A DNA stretch of 64,000 nt from Pocillopora verrucosa (taxonomy: Eukaryota > Cnidaria > Anthozoa > Scleractinia > Pocilloporidae): the NCBI RefSeq assembly GCF_036669915.1, contig NC_089319.1, positions 20,517,385 through 20,581,384 on the forward strand, read 5' to 3'. Position numbers and translations under genes: made by a program. Shown in pieces: positions 1-12,475 of the stretch; the first letter of the stretch is position 1; each line of letters begins with the position of its first letter. The notes under the pieces were generated by a model, which worked only from the letters and a program-made list of their open reading frames with translations, made no database searches and was not told the DNA's origin.

Positions 1-680
1 TGCAAATTCCAAACGTCCGTGCTCATGAAGCAGGTACTTTCAAACAAGTCAATCAGTTGAAAAGCTTATGACTGCATATAACGATACTTTTGAAAATAAG
101 CAGGGAAATTTTGGTACTCCTATGTAATAAAAGACTTCGACATCTACGATGTTCGGGGAAGTTCGTAGAAAGGATACTGTTCCTTGTAACGTCAAAGAGC
201 CAGCATGAAAAAAAATGGAAAGTTATTACGACAAAAAAAGTCACGATTATCGTTCGCTTTTACCGCTTTTAAGTAGAGAGAAAATTTATTTTCGAAGTGA
301 ACTTTTGAAATTAACAATCGAGATAATGATTATTAAGATGCGAAAAAAAAAATAAATAAAAAAAAGCAGATGATGAACATATTGCATTTTCCGCGGTTTG
401 TTTCTCCCTTCCGGATTTTTCAAATATTATCTTGCCATAATTAGTTTTCCTAATTTAGTAATTACCTCATTCTTTAGTCCTACAAGAATATCATTCAAAA
501 AACAGCAAAAAATAATTTCAAAAAGAGAATAGCTGTCAGGCGTATTGTAAAAATACAAAGCCTGATTTTGCCGAAAGGAAAAGACTCACTCCACCTTTTA
601 TTCAACGTTCTCTTTGTCCAAAGTCACATCCGCAATAGTTATCAATAATCGTAATCAGCAGATATAAACAGACCGGTGAC
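1..680. other. gene-free flank
   Basis: AT-rich sequence with stops in all frames beyond about 60 codons. I see no recognisable gene, repeat or RNA in it. Confidence 0.4.
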
Positions 681-2554
681 ATGGCAATTTTCACTTCTCA
701 GAGCTTAAAGTCGGCGACGTCAGGCGGTTTAGCCGCTTTACGTTTTTTCCAATCTAATTCAGTGTCACAAGCATTCTTTAAGGCGGTGTGCTCTCAACTC
801 TTAAGGAAACCGCAGAGAGGTAAGTTTTTTCCATGCATGAAAACACAACAAACTACTGAGCAGAATGTTCTACCTTTCCGGCTTTCTTTTCACAAGAAAA
901 ATCAAACTATGGAAAAGGGCCTTTTCACTCGAAGAATTCGATGTTTTATTTTCGAATGAGATTTTTTTAAAGTGTTAATATCTCGTCGCCTGAAGTTACT
1001 CTTAAAATATTCGCCCTAACTAATTATCCATCATAAGCTGTGATAGTTGCGGCAGGAAAAATGTGACCCTTTGAAATGATTGGATGAGGTTGGCCACGTG
1101 ATAGGTCAGTACTCTTCGAATACCGAGCCACAATATCGAGGGAGTAGTAATTAGTGATCCGAAAAGAGTCTTATATCAAGCGGAAAATCGCGCTCTTAAC
1201 AGTGGACAAATATTTCTTTTTCTAAATGCCGGCTTGGCGCTTACGGAGTTAAAGCTTGTGACTTGGCAACAATAGTCACCAACTGATGATAAATAGACAC
1301 TCTTCCCAGAAAACTATGTATCAAGTAAGTATGAGATAAAATTTTGGCGAAGCTTGGCTGCTAAAACCCGCAATCCATCTTCAAGTTTAGTGTGCAGAAG
1401 CAAATATTGTAGTAGTTATGAATTTTCTAGCAGTTCTGTGACACTGAGATGTGAAACGTAATGATAAGAAATTCAACGATGACTCAGGGGCTTTGACGGA
1501 GATAAGATCTGTTATCATACACGTGTAAGGAAAAGTGAGTATCCCTAGGGAAGAGTGAAGCCCAAGTTTGCCTTATCGCTTCGAGTGATTAACTTTATTG
1601 GCGACTTAATCATGATGAGTGGTGTTTTCGTGGCGCAAACAAAGTTTTACAAACATTGTTAAGATATGTCATAATTGCATGGCGCGTAGTCGATTCACAC
1701 CTAGGGTATACGTAGTATGGTAGTACCCATAGTGAAGGAAAATGAACAATGAACTGGAAATATTGACTTTAAACGAATAGTTCTCGGCAACTTTCTACGA
1801 CGGAACCGTAACAAGTTCTGTTGGAGTTGAGGCTTTGAATAATAGGGTTATCATTAGGAAAAATTATAGACATAAAGGAAGAATGTTTACACTCCAGTCG
1901 AGAATCAAAAGCTCTACAAGTCGGTATTGAAAACCTTGTGCGCAAACGTTCAAAACCATCAACTGTACTGCATATGGCTTTGTAAACTGTAAGAAATATG
2001 AGAACATAGCTAATTCCTAGACGTTTTCCAACAAGTGTGCTAATATCAAATAATATTAGTCTTGCACCAAGTAATGTTTCAAGTTCTCCAGCTCTCCGTG
2101 TTAGAGCACTTTGAGCAGAAAAACATCTGGAACATTTGAATGGTGCGTTGAAGAAAATTTGTGTATAAAGCCTTAATTAGTATTTTTAAAACTTTTAACT
2201 TTAATAGTTATGTGCATTAGTCTTAATTATGAATCGCCTTTGAGACGACAAGTTAATAAAATGATAGACTGAAAAAGTCGTCTAGTTATGGTTACTTCTT
2301 GAACAGTTTTCTTCTCGATCGAAAATAGCAGAACGAGAGAATATTTAAACAATTTCGGTTTAGCTCTAATTTGACAATAATCTTTTATTAAGATATATAT
2401 AAATATCAGTTTTTAAAAATAATTAAGGCATGTTTTCCTTTTAGCAGTTTACCCTGCTGTTCCTATTGACAAACATGGCCGGTTACAACCGGTGCCCTTA
2501 TTGTTTTCGCGTAGTGGAAAATTTCAAATCTCCTTCATAACCAATTTTCTCTAA
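681..2554 (+). CDS. possible two-exon microprotein, mitochondrial-type N terminus
   Basis: Family not recognised. Exon 1 (681-819) opens with ATG and encodes 46 residues rich in Ser, Ala, Phe, Lys and Arg with no Asp or Glu, as in a mitochondrial presequence. It ends at a good donor (AG|GTAAG) with one base left over. A frame-compatible second exon begins at 2445 or 2448, where two acceptors sit side by side (TAG then CAG, a NAGNAG site) behind a pyrimidine-rich tract. It encodes AVYPAVPIDKHGRLQPVPLL and about 16 more residues, then stops with TAA at 2552-2554. The product would be about 82 residues. Support is only splice-site quality and frame match across a 1.6-kb intron; no homologue is known to me. 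The exons could be chance open frames. Confidence 0.3.
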
Positions 2555-5500
2555 AATATAATAGATATGAAATAAGGTGGAATAACCGCTCCTTCATGTG
2601 TTCGCAATTTATTTAATACTATTTAGCCTTTGTTAAAAAACACGCATAAGGTATTTATTGGTTGATAGTTTTCATGACAAACAGCACAGGTCACATTTTT
2701 TTTAAGTTGAATATGTCTCGATAATTCTCAGTTCTGAAATTAGCACTTTCTAGCATGTCTTTTTCGGTGCACGCTTGAGTAATTTCGTAAATGTAATTAC
2801 ATTGCGGTTTTTACGGGGAACACGCAAGGCGTTTTTTTTAAAATATGATTTCCAACGAGTTTAGGAGGAAATCAGCTACACAATCTTGACTTAAATCGCA
2901 GATTTGTTCATGCTAGCAAAGCAACTTTTTTTTCGGTGCAAATGCCTATCTTAGGGGTAAACATTTTTTTTAACAAAAACATATTGTTTCGAAAGGGTTT
3001 TTTCGTTCACTTTCAAATCTTTTTCGGACGTGGGTTATTTACATTCATGACCGCAATTGTGTTTCATTTTACGGTATTAAAATATAAACAGTTGTTTCGG
3101 CTGAATCAACATGAACTGTTTCATTAGCAAAGGTGATAATTTTCTAAAGGAGCTTTGGTGCAGCGTCAGCGGGGAGTATAACATGGTAATTTAGTTTTAC
3201 CTGCTGAGTTCATAACTTAATTTGACCACCGTAAAGACTGTTTCTTAAGTTAACGTTTCAACTGTTAGCCCTTCGTTTGAGCGAAGTATAAGTGGTAGCA
3301 GCCTCGGAAACTCGCTTCTAACACTAGTTTCGGTTACGTCTGACGTGTTTCGCTTCCTTTCCTGCCAATCCAAATACAACTGAAAAATGTTAAACCAAAA
3401 TTGCTCATCTTCTCTACAAACTTTATTTGTTGAGACTTAATTTAGAGTCGCCCTTAAGTCTAAAGGCTTTTGAAAATCTTCAAACACAGGAAAAAAAAAG
3501 AGAGAATAGAGAATATAGGGGAATATTTTAAAGAGAACTATTCATTGAAGTGACAAAGGCAAAGAAGTGTTCAAGAACCGATTTCGTAGGTTTCGTATCA
3601 GTCTTTCTATTGATGCATGTATACAACACTCTCTTCACTTAAAATTCTTTAAAATTGTAGATTTAAAGGGTAAAACCATTTTTGCTATAACTCTCACCCT
3701 TTTCAGTTGGCGACGACGGTAGTTAAATTAGGTTGAGGTAGCATGAAAGTTCCGTGAAATAATAACTATGCTTAAACCTGTCTCTTTGAAAACATAATCA
3801 CCCAAGTGGAATTCTGGCGCCCGACGGCTGAGTCTTCTAGACATATTAATTTGATGATATTGATTTAGGGCCGATTGAAAGGCGACTTGTGTTTTGATAA
3901 TATCACTTCCACAAGAAGGTGCCATTCCTTTTTAGCTGAAACTTCTGAAGTGTTTGTCCTACAATTTAACTCATTGGCTAAACGTCAAGTATATTTATCC
4001 AAAAACAAAGAGCGTCTTGATGAGAATGTGTGATTTATAAGTTATTCTATTCATTTTCCATGACCGGCCAGTAACGAACCTGTAATTTTTTCATTTTCAA
4101 TAGTACCGTCTTTCAGAAACAAGTCATAATTCACTGACGCTTACTGCGATTCAGGGCTGAAAAACAAAGTTTACAAAGTCAGGTATAATACCCAGGCTCT
4201 TCGCGTTGCTAGGATATGCAGGAAAAACAACTTCGAGAAGGCTTGAAAGCGACGTGAGCCCATCATTATCTATTCCATCATCCGCGTCAGAAAACTCGCA
4301 GCAAGAAGTTTCCTACTAAGATTTGCTTTAAATGCGCCAGTTGTTTAACAGGTAAGAAGGGATTTCTGAACGTTTTCATCCCTCTAATCCCAAGTTCTGT
4401 TGAACCGCAACTGTCTCATCAGATACGAATATATTTATGTGTTGACTGCTCTTAAGAATTTGGTGTTGTTTACAGATATTTCCTTATTGATTATTTTCTA
4501 ACTTCTCACCACTTATACGTTTGTAAGTGTCTCAAAATGGTACGAAGAATTCAACACACTATACTTTTGAAAGCGGAAGGCGGCAGAAAAATCATTAATA
4601 TTTCAGTTTCGAAGGGGAAAAGTTAGTGAATAAAAAGTTTGCTACGACCTCTTTTCGACGGAGCTTTGTTTCAGGAACGTGCCATCTTAAATGAGATCAA
4701 TTTACCAATCATGCATCTTCCGTAATTTCATCGAGTGATTCATTATCATTGTGTTGATAGCTTTTATAAGTTATTATTTAGCGTTTTTAGCTGCTTTTAG
4801 CTGTTTTTAATCCCTTCGCAGATCGTATTTGTAACCTGCATTTGTTTAGGAAGCTGACTCATTTTGAGAGGCTATAATTCGAAATAAACGCCGGAACACT
4901 ATTTATAAACTTAAGCCAATTACTCTGTCCGAAAGAAACACGAAGTGATTTGAAAAATTTGTGGACTCACACCACGAGAGTTTTATTGTTTGTTGTTTAT
5001 TTGCTTATTTTGCCATTTTCAATCGTAAGACATCAGTAGAAATAAAAAGAATTACACATACGCTAATATAATATAATATAACTGAAAATTTAACAAGTGG
5101 CCGGAAAACCCGTAAAGAAACCAAGAAGCTTATGTGAGCTGCTGGCTCCTCATATTTTACAAAAGTGAGGCATCAGTTATATGGCGTGATCTAGGTTAAA
5201 AGGAAAGAACACTCATAAAACAACAACAAAATAGCAGGTACTCAAACAAACATATACTTAAGCAGCTTGAGAGGAGTGAGAAAAATATGAGGAAGAGGGG
5301 ATTTAACTTAAGAGTAATGTTCGCAATTTATATTTAAACAGGGAAATTGTGCCATTATTTTGGACTTCTATATTCAGAGAATTGAAAAATTAAGGTCCTT
5401 GGAAACATAACGCAAACTGTCTGATATTTGTTTCTGCAAGAAGGCATGTAAAAGGAATTGCATTGTCTGGTGTAATGGCAATAAATGCCACTTGAAAACG

Positions 5501-8200
5501 AAAATAATCTTTCAAGAGCATATTTGGAAAACAGTTGGTATGCAAAAAGGCATGCTTCGGAAACAGATGTGACAAATTTCTTAAAAGTGTTAAAAAGATA
5601 TCCAATTTAGAAACGGCCCCCCACCTATGGTCCTGTTTGCCTCGGTGCCATCGAACTTAGCCTCGTTCTCAACAGGCTATGCCACTTTGATTGTGGTAGC
5701 CAATCAGGTTGCAATAATTCTTTCAGCTTTTCAAATTCAGCGTTTGAGGTTAAATAGTTATCTTCTTGTATGCGAAGATAAAAGATAGGGAAATAGTAAG
5801 TCTTCTCCATCTGAAACCATCCTCGATCGTCCTTTGTTGGATCATTCCTCGGTGTTTTTTTGTCTACATGATTTCAGTCTGTTCAAGAGAAATACTCAGT
5901 ATTGAAGCGAAAACGACTCAAAATTCTGTGATTAAACTCCCTCGCATTTCTCACGAAGAACTTTTAAAACGATTCAAAATTAATTTTTAATGGTCTGCCA
6001 TGAGGTTGCAGGATTAAAGAGGTTAAGTCTATGTCTTAATTAATACGGCTTTTTGTGGTCATAATCTGTTTAGCCCGGCTTGCGTACGTGTGAGGGACAC
6101 TGACGTAAACATATCTGGGGAAAACTTTACATGACATCAAAACGAGAAGAGGAAAAATTGCTTTTTAAAGTTTTGTAAATATTGACAAATTGGCATATCG
6201 AGGATGAAGCGGTAATTTTCTATTTATAAGTAAGAACCTTGTCAAAATCGACCTTTGAAGTGATGATAAATTTTTGCTTTATCAGCGCTGTTTCAGTGGC
6301 ATGATATCGCGCCTTTACGTAAATAATGTTTAAACTGTAAAATACAATTCTCTTTGTACATGCCGGCGTGAAAAACTAGATGAGTTACGCCCAAAAATAT
6401 AAAATAATTATATTACTCTTTTCATTAAAACTGAGTCGAAAAAAAATTTTTTTAGATATGCGGTTCCCTTAGTCAAAACGAATAAATAAATTTTATCTCT
6501 CGCAGACATTATTGACAGCGGTAACAAAACAGACCTCTTGGAGGTTTTACATGTAATGCACACGATGACTTTTAAAAGGAAGTCTATTTTATACACTGGT
6601 AAGCCGTTACGTTACGCTAAGATTTTTTAAACCACTTTTAAACATTATCTCAGATATCTTCATTCCTTGGGGTTTTCTTTCATAATATATGTTTTGTCGC
6701 TTTCACGAATGTGTGCCTTAGTTAAGATTGAACCGGTGTCGAGGTTTTTGGTTCAAAATTTCGCAGTCAACAGATTTCAAAGCCCGAAGGCACGGAATAG
6801 AGAATCTCTTAAAAGTGGCATTTTATTTATCTTTTTGGCGTCATTTTTCTTGTTATGCCCTTTGCAACCTTTTTTATTTCTGCTCTGTTCGAACCCAAAG
6901 ATGTTCAAGAGTTGTTTTCGAAATCATAAAGAGTGCATCCTTAATTTCGCGGAGCGGCGGCAAAACTTGGAGTTAAAAATTAATTCAAGTAACACTACAG
7001 AAAACAGAAGTCGTTAGAAACAATGATGATTTCTTGTTTCAGAAAGTCATAGCGATAATTGGAACGGCGAGGTTGAAATATGGTGACAAATTGATCACGA
7101 CAGGTTTGAAATATAGAGCTGTACTTGGCTCAACTCTAATCATGCGCTTCGAGAAATATGACAGCTTTCTGATGTCTTATTCGTGACAAGAATGTTTTGG
7201 TTTGTCTCTTGGACAAGATAAAAGCCAGATCCTACTAACTAAGAATGAATAGGCTGCCAATAGCCGTATTAAAAAAACAAATTGTTATCCCATATATTAA
7301 TTTTGATCTGTAGGATTCTTCTCTTTTTAATAACGAAGGAAACCGTAATGATTTCTAATTTCCCATACCTAGTTGGATCTCGTAATTTGCTGATATCTTC
7401 CGTTTGAGCGCGTTTGAGTTATAAACGGTCTTTGAAAGACCTCCAATTGTTATATCGTGTTCCGTTCCATAAAAATTCACGTGAGCAGAGGTACAAGAGC
7501 TATCCGCCTGATCAGTTCAGAGAGATTCACACAAGATATTTCAAGCGCACGAAAACCACATACTGGTAAAGCATTTCAGTGTAGTTCTAAGTTAAGTACA
7601 ACAGTTTCCTAAGATTTATGACACAGTTCGAGAAGGGATTCTACATGTGCACGCGAACAGAGAAAGCAACAAAGTGAGGTCTGTGATGATATGTTCCGCG
7701 TTAGAAAGAAATTCGCTGTTCAGTGTATTTTCAAGTTATTTTTGACCAAGAATTGTTAAAACAAATCAGTGGTAGATCGGACGCTTTGAATTCATTAGTT
7801 ATTGGTGAAATGCGTGTTTTTCGCATAACCTTTAGCAAACTCGGTCAATCTTTAGCGTTATGAGTAAAACAGTTAAGGTTTGCAGATTTTACTCAATCTA
7901 GAAGCTCTTGGAGAAAATTATTCAGAAGAAAACGATCTTTTACAGTTGAACAACTTTAATAAGAGTCAGCAATTAGACTGTTTAATAATTTTCATTATTA
8001 TTCCTTTTTCAGCAATTTCGTAAACTTGATTCTTGATAAAAAAAAAAAAAATCGGAATTCGCTGCATAGTGGCGGATGGAAAGGACATCAACCCGAGCCG
8101 TGAACAGAACTTCAAGTGTTGTTAAGATATATACACGGGATAAATATTGTCCCTATTTCCGCCGCCTCTGCCGAAATAGAGCGTTCTCTGAAGCGTTGCC
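2555..8200. other. gene-poor AT-rich stretch
   Basis: No convincing exon, RNA gene or repeat was recognised here. The longest frame (6667-7017, +, 116 codons) has no family resemblance and is read in two overlapping frames, so I treat it as chance. A short AATAT microsatellite lies near 5063-5082. Confidence 0.4.
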
Positions 8201-8725
8201 TTAATCGACAGCTGATGCTGAATTGCTTAAATATTGCAAGAACTTTACACCAGTTTGAATCGTCTCGAACTCCATACCACTGAATTCAGCGTATGAGGCT
8301 ACGATGATTGTTGTAACTTTTTTGGTTTTCGTCCTCATGTAAATATGATTATCAGGAAAGTTAAAAAACGAATCGTCCCTTAAGTCCATAGCTACCACTT
8401 CCTTGAAGCGGAGGAAATGGGAGCTATCGTTTCTCCAGCGGCAGTTTCCACTATTATTGCGAGGCAACTTTAAAATATACGCCGCGATTTTGCAGTTTAA
8501 CTGCATGTTTTCGATGTCATCAATCGCCTCGGTCTCTTTCGCTATAGCGTAAGTGTTTTTCCAAACATGAATTTGTTTGCCACTTGCTCTCGTCATCACA
8601 GCAGGACAAAACATGGGCTTGAAAGCGGATTGACCAATCAGATGATGCGTACCATGTAAAGTTCGTAATAACGCAAGTTGATCAAGTTGACCACTCCTAT
8701 GTGATGTCGTCGAACGTGATTGCAA
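8201..8725 (-). CDS. unassigned reading frame, possible terminal exon
   Basis: A 174-codon frame, the longest open frame in the first 10 kb. I do not recognise the family. The C-terminal two thirds look protein-like, with mixed hydrophobic and charged residues (for example SFFNFPDNHIYM and VTTIIVASYAEFSGMEFETI), while the first 40 residues look less so. It could be the last exon of a gene whose other exons lie at higher coordinates, or a decayed copy. There is no signal peptide or membrane segment. The Mutator-like remnant starts 400 bp away on its 5' side. Confidence 0.3.
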   Translation of the reverse strand: MQSRSTTSHRSGQLDQLALLRTLHGTHHLIGQSAFKPMFCPAVMTRASGKQIHVWKNTYAIAKETEAIDDIENMQLNCKIAAYILKLPRNNSGNCRWRNDSSHFLRFKEVVAMDLRDDSFFNFPDNHIYMRTKTKKVTTIIVASYAEFSGMEFETIQTGVKFLQYLSNSASAVD

Positions 8726-8920
8726 GTTATTGTCTTAATATGTAAAGCGGCTCTTTTGTGGACTTTTAATAACTGATCGATTTTAATGCAACAGAGTAAA
8801 CTGTATCAGAAAATTTAATATTTCAGGATATCACAGCTGTACAAAAATAACCAAAAAGAAAATAGCTGATTATTATCAGCAATTTTTTTTTACCAAGCTG
8901 AAAGAAAAGGTTTACAGTCA

Positions 8921-9026
8921 AGTCGTCCGAGAGACATCTCGCCCGAAGTCATGTCGCCCGAAACCTGAGTCATACTACCCGAAATTTTAGTTATGTCGCC
9001 CGAAAAAAAAAGCCAAGTCGCCCGAG
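8921..9026. repeat. short tandem repeat, GTCGCCCGAA motif
   Basis: About six imperfect copies of a 16-20 bp unit ending in TCGCCCGAA (variants TCGTCCGAG, CTACCCGAA) follow one another. They directly precede the foldback element and may be the tip of another small transposon. Confidence 0.55.
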
Positions 9027-9137
9027 GAAACAAACAAACAAAAAAGATCAGAATTTCAGACTATTAATAAGCAATAACGTTGAGAAATTTTTTTTTATTG
9101 AAGCGCTCTTTGTTTCCGACAACACCATGAAGATTCT

Positions 9138-10514
9138 TAAAGCGTTGTTCGTTCCTAACAACAAAGGGAAACGTTGTTCGTTTCCAACAACAAAATGCAG
9201 CGTTTTTCGTTTGGTATGTAATCGTTTCTTACTCATGGACGTTTCGTAAGCTTGAGAAACTTTTTCTTGTTTTCTAACCATACTATGAAGACTTTGACTA
9301 CACAGAAATCGATCGTATGCTCGGAATTGAAATATTTTTGAGTAACGATTCTAAAAGCGTTGTTCGTTTCTAACAACAAAGAGAAGCGTTCTCCGTTTCA
9401 AACAAAAAAATGAAGTGTTGTTTGTTTTGTATGTACTCGTTTCTTACTCACGGACATTTCGTAAGCTTGGGAAACTCTTTCTTGTTTCTTAAAATGCCAT
9501 GAAGACTTTGACTACACAGAAATCGATTGTATGGTCAGAATTGAAATATGTTTGAGTAACGACTCTAAAAGCGTTGTTCGTTTCTCACAACAGAAGGAAG
9601 CGTTGTTCGTTTCTATAACAACAAAAGCATGGATGCAGCGTTATATACAAGTAAAGTTCTGTTGTGTCCATTTATGACTTTCGTAACAATAACAGATGAC
9701 ACCTGGTAAACGACTGTCAATTGTCGCGTTCGACAAGTCGGTAGAAGGTAAAGCGAGTAACATACAAATAAAATTAACTTGTTGCCTTGCGTAAGGTAAG
9801 TGTCATATTTTTAAGATAACAATCTATTGTTTATGCTTGTGACTTTGTTCACAATAGTAGTCTGATAGCATCATTTCCCTTCGGATCAGAAGAGGCAAAA
9901 ATTATGTAGTTGTGCTCTGTTTCCTATGGCGGTCGCATGTATATTTTGATCCGATCAAAGTATATATGAAGAGGGTAAAGCTAGCTACAATACGAATACG
10001 AACTGATCAAAATGAGCATTCATCCTTGCATTGAGTGTGATGATGAAATTAGACCACGTCAACAAGCCCTACAGTGCGACGATTACGGTCAATCATATGG
10101 CCTTTCTGACCATATGATCGATTTCTGCGTAGTCACAGTCTTTGTGGTCAAAGGCTTTGTTAGAAACCAAGAAAAGGTTTCCCAAGCTTACGAAATGCCC
10201 GTGAGTAAGAAACGAGTACGTACCAAACGAACAACGCTTCATTTTCTTGTTTGAAACGGAGAACGCTTCTCTTTGTTGTTAGAAACGACCAACGCTTTTA
10301 GAATCGTTACTCAAACATATTTCAATTCCGAGCATACGATCGATTTCTGTGTAGTCAAAGTATTCATGGTGTTGTTACAAAACAAGAAAAAGTTTCTCAT
10401 GCTTACGAAACGTCCATGAGTAAGAAACGATTACATATCAAACGAACAACGCTGCATTTTGTTGTTGGAAGCGAACAACATTTCCCTTTGTTGTTAGGAA
10501 CGAACAACGCTTTT
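9138..10514. mobile_element. foldback Mutator-like element remnant
   Basis: Two arms of about 400 bp are reverse complements of each other: about 9138-9540 and 10105-10514. The left arm is itself a tandem repeat with a period near 235 bp, carrying the word AGCGTTGTTCGTTTC followed by AACAACAAA, and a partial third unit runs to about 9625. Long inverted ends made of internal repeats are typical of Mutator-like or foldback elements. The only coding trace is a zinc-binding-like N terminus at 10012-10113. No intact transposase remains. Confidence 0.6.
10012..10113 (+). pseudogene. N-terminal fragment of Mutator-like transposase
   Basis: The frame starts with ATG and encodes HPCIECDDEIRPRQQALQCD, then runs directly into the inverted arm. 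I recall this Cys-x2-Cys ... RPRQ-ALQCD segment at the start of cnidarian MULE/FLYWCH-type transposases, where the motif continues Asp-x-Cys-x-x-Trp-x-His. Here the expected second CxxC-like pair is damaged (DDYGQSYG) and the catalytic region is absent. It is therefore a truncated relic, not a gene. Confidence 0.5.
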
Positions 10515-10591
10515 CATTTAACTTCATAAACCAGATTACATCGCTAACCATCTCTGTTTCTTCTTTATGCAGGTGAGCATTGAGGAGAAAT

Positions 10592-11590
10592 ATGCATACT
10601 GGCTTCGCAATCTTCTTCTCTATATTGATATTTATTAACCTGGTGGGAAATACCCTGGTGATTCTCGCAGTTAGCCTAAACAAGGCCATGAGATCTCCAA
10701 TCAACTATTTGCTGATCAACTTAGCAACCGCTGACATGATTGTGGCGCTGTTTATAGGAATACCATTCGTCGTTACACCTACCCTCACCCACCCCGAGGG
10801 AAAATCAGGCGACATTCTCTGCAAGCTGTTCACCGGTGGTAACGTGGGATGGGTGGGTGCGCTGGCTTCTGTTTTCACTCTGGTGGCTGTCGCAATTGAG
10901 CGGTACGGCGCTGTGTTATATCCTCATAGCCAGAAAGGAAAACTAACAAGAACCAGGTTAACAGTCCTTATTGCCACTTGCTGGACGCTTTCTGCTTTGT
11001 GGGCTATCCCAGGGTTCAACGCGATCACGTATATGCCGAAAATAAAAAGTTGTGCGCACAGCTGGTCGAAGCCAATCTATGCGCAATTTTACACGGTTGG
11101 GTGGTCTGTGGTCGCCGGTGTCATTCCTATAGGAATACTGGGAGCGCTTTACTCGAGAATGGTGTACCACCTGTGGCTCAGGAAGGACAACATTAGGGAA
11201 GCGACTCAGAAGGCTTTGAAACGCCACCGGAAACGCGTCACAAAGATGGTCGTTGTTGTGACAGTTATTTACGTTTTGTGCTGGGTTCCTGAACTGTTAA
11301 TATACTTTCTGGGTTTTACGGGCACCATCACTCTTGTAGGAGTCCATCACGCGATTGCTTCAGCCTTGATCGTGTTCAACTCCAGCGTGAACCCGATTGT
11401 GTACAGCTTACAGAGCAGTCAGTTTAGGAAACACTTGACTGATTTGATCTTCTGTAAGCGTAACAGGGTGGCACCCGTGAGTTCTACTGCCACGGCAAGC
11501 ACAGGAAAACGAAAAGATTTGGAAATGGAAGGCGAAACAAACATGACAGTACATCCAAGTCAAGACGTAGAGTCAGTGACAGTGACGTAG
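10592..11590 (+). CDS. rhodopsin-like (class A) G protein-coupled receptor
   Basis: A seven-helix receptor of 332 residues in one exon. Class A hallmarks are in place: GN in TM1 (residues 19-20), LATAD in TM2, the TM3 cysteine (77) and its extracellular-loop-2 partner (154), ERY in place of DRY (103-105), CWVP in TM6 (230-233) and NPIVY in TM7 (267-271), then a basic helix 8. The overall look is that of peptide receptors (galanin, allatostatin or tachykinin-like), but the ligand cannot be assigned. The start is uncertain: ATG 10592 leaves almost no extracellular N terminus. A splice acceptor-like site (ATGCAG|GTGAGC) sits just upstream, but the coding frame has a TGA at 10574, so any upstream exon would be 5' UTR. 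The cytoplasmic tail is Ser/Thr-rich. The foldback element ends about 50-80 bp upstream. Confidence 0.88.
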   Translation: MHTGFAIFFSILIFINLVGNTLVILAVSLNKAMRSPINYLLINLATADMIVALFIGIPFVVTPTLTHPEGKSGDILCKLFTGGNVGWVGALASVFTLVAVAIERYGAVLYPHSQKGKLTRTRLTVLIATCWTLSALWAIPGFNAITYMPKIKSCAHSWSKPIYAQFYTVGWSVVAGVIPIGILGALYSRMVYHLWLRKDNIREATQKALKRHRKRVTKMVVVVTVIYVLCWVPELLIYFLGFTGTITLVGVHHAIASALIVFNSSVNPIVYSLQSSQFRKHLTDLIFCKRNRVAPVSSTATASTGKRKDLEMEGETNMTVHPSQDVESVTVT

Positions 11591-12135
11591 AAAATGTTCA
11601 TATGAACATTGTAGCCCTAAGGAACAGGGAGACCAGGATGAGCACTGTTCAAATTGGGAATCTTGTGCTCAGTCAAAGAAGGAAAGATGAGGTTGAGCAG
11701 AGAAAAAGATTGAGTCGCTTTCAGTACATTGCCCAGGACAAAAGAGCGTACTTTATATCATATTTGCTTTAATATTACAGACTCACACTTTCCTCATAAG
11801 TATTCATTCCTTCGGTGTGAAGATGTTTGTTCTCTTAAGGGGGGGGGGAGAGGGGGGTGTGACAAGCCTTTGGAAGTTTTAGGTGCACAAATCATACACT
11901 TTTTGATAGATACACAGAAAAACAGAAGCTCCATAACAAACCCAGCAATACAGATTGTGAAGTTCATGCAAGTTCCTGCAGAATTATTTATTGTGAACAT
12001 ACACATGTATAAAATGACATATTAAATAACTGAACCAGCCATATATTGCTTTATGTTCCCTAAATGGTCCTGTTATGGACCTAGGACACTTGTCTTTCAC
12101 ACACAACTCACAAATAGAAGGAAAATGTGTTTCCC
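11591..12135. other. 3' flank of receptor gene
   Basis: Probable 3' UTR and spacer. It contains a G-run (about 11839-11857, with one A) and no recognisable gene. Confidence 0.4.
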
Positions 12136-12348
12136 TTAACCTTTTAACTCCCAAGATTTCATTAGTAATTCTCCCTTTTTCCTGCCATAAAATACTTACC
12201 ATTTCAATTTGGAGAATTTGGTATTGGATCAACTTGTAGTTCCTTAATTGAGTTTTTTTCTTTATTCTCCTCACTTGTCTGCTTGATTCTGTGGTGATAT
12301 TGTAAGGAGAAATTCTTTCTTGATCACTCATGGGAGTTAAAGGGTTAA
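12136..12348 (-). mobile_element. TTAA-bounded MITE, family A
   Basis: Bounded by TTAA and inverted ends TTAACCYTTTAACTCCCA / TGGGAGTTAAAGGGTTAA, about 213 bp. TTAA flanks suggest piggyBac-type mobilisation (inference). It is in the opposite orientation to most family A copies in the window. Confidence 0.65.
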
Positions 12349-12475
12349 AGAACAAAAATTTAAGGCAAAAAATAAATATTTTCTGCATTTTCATGCATTA
12401 GGGTTGAAAACGTTTTAGTTTCCTTGACAACTTTCCCTGCAAACCTTTTGTTTTAGAAAGGAAAAATAGAAAGAT

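Noticed and set aside
6667..7017. 116-codon frame on the + strand
   Set aside because: AT-rich region, a second overlapping frame of similar length, no family features and no splice logic.
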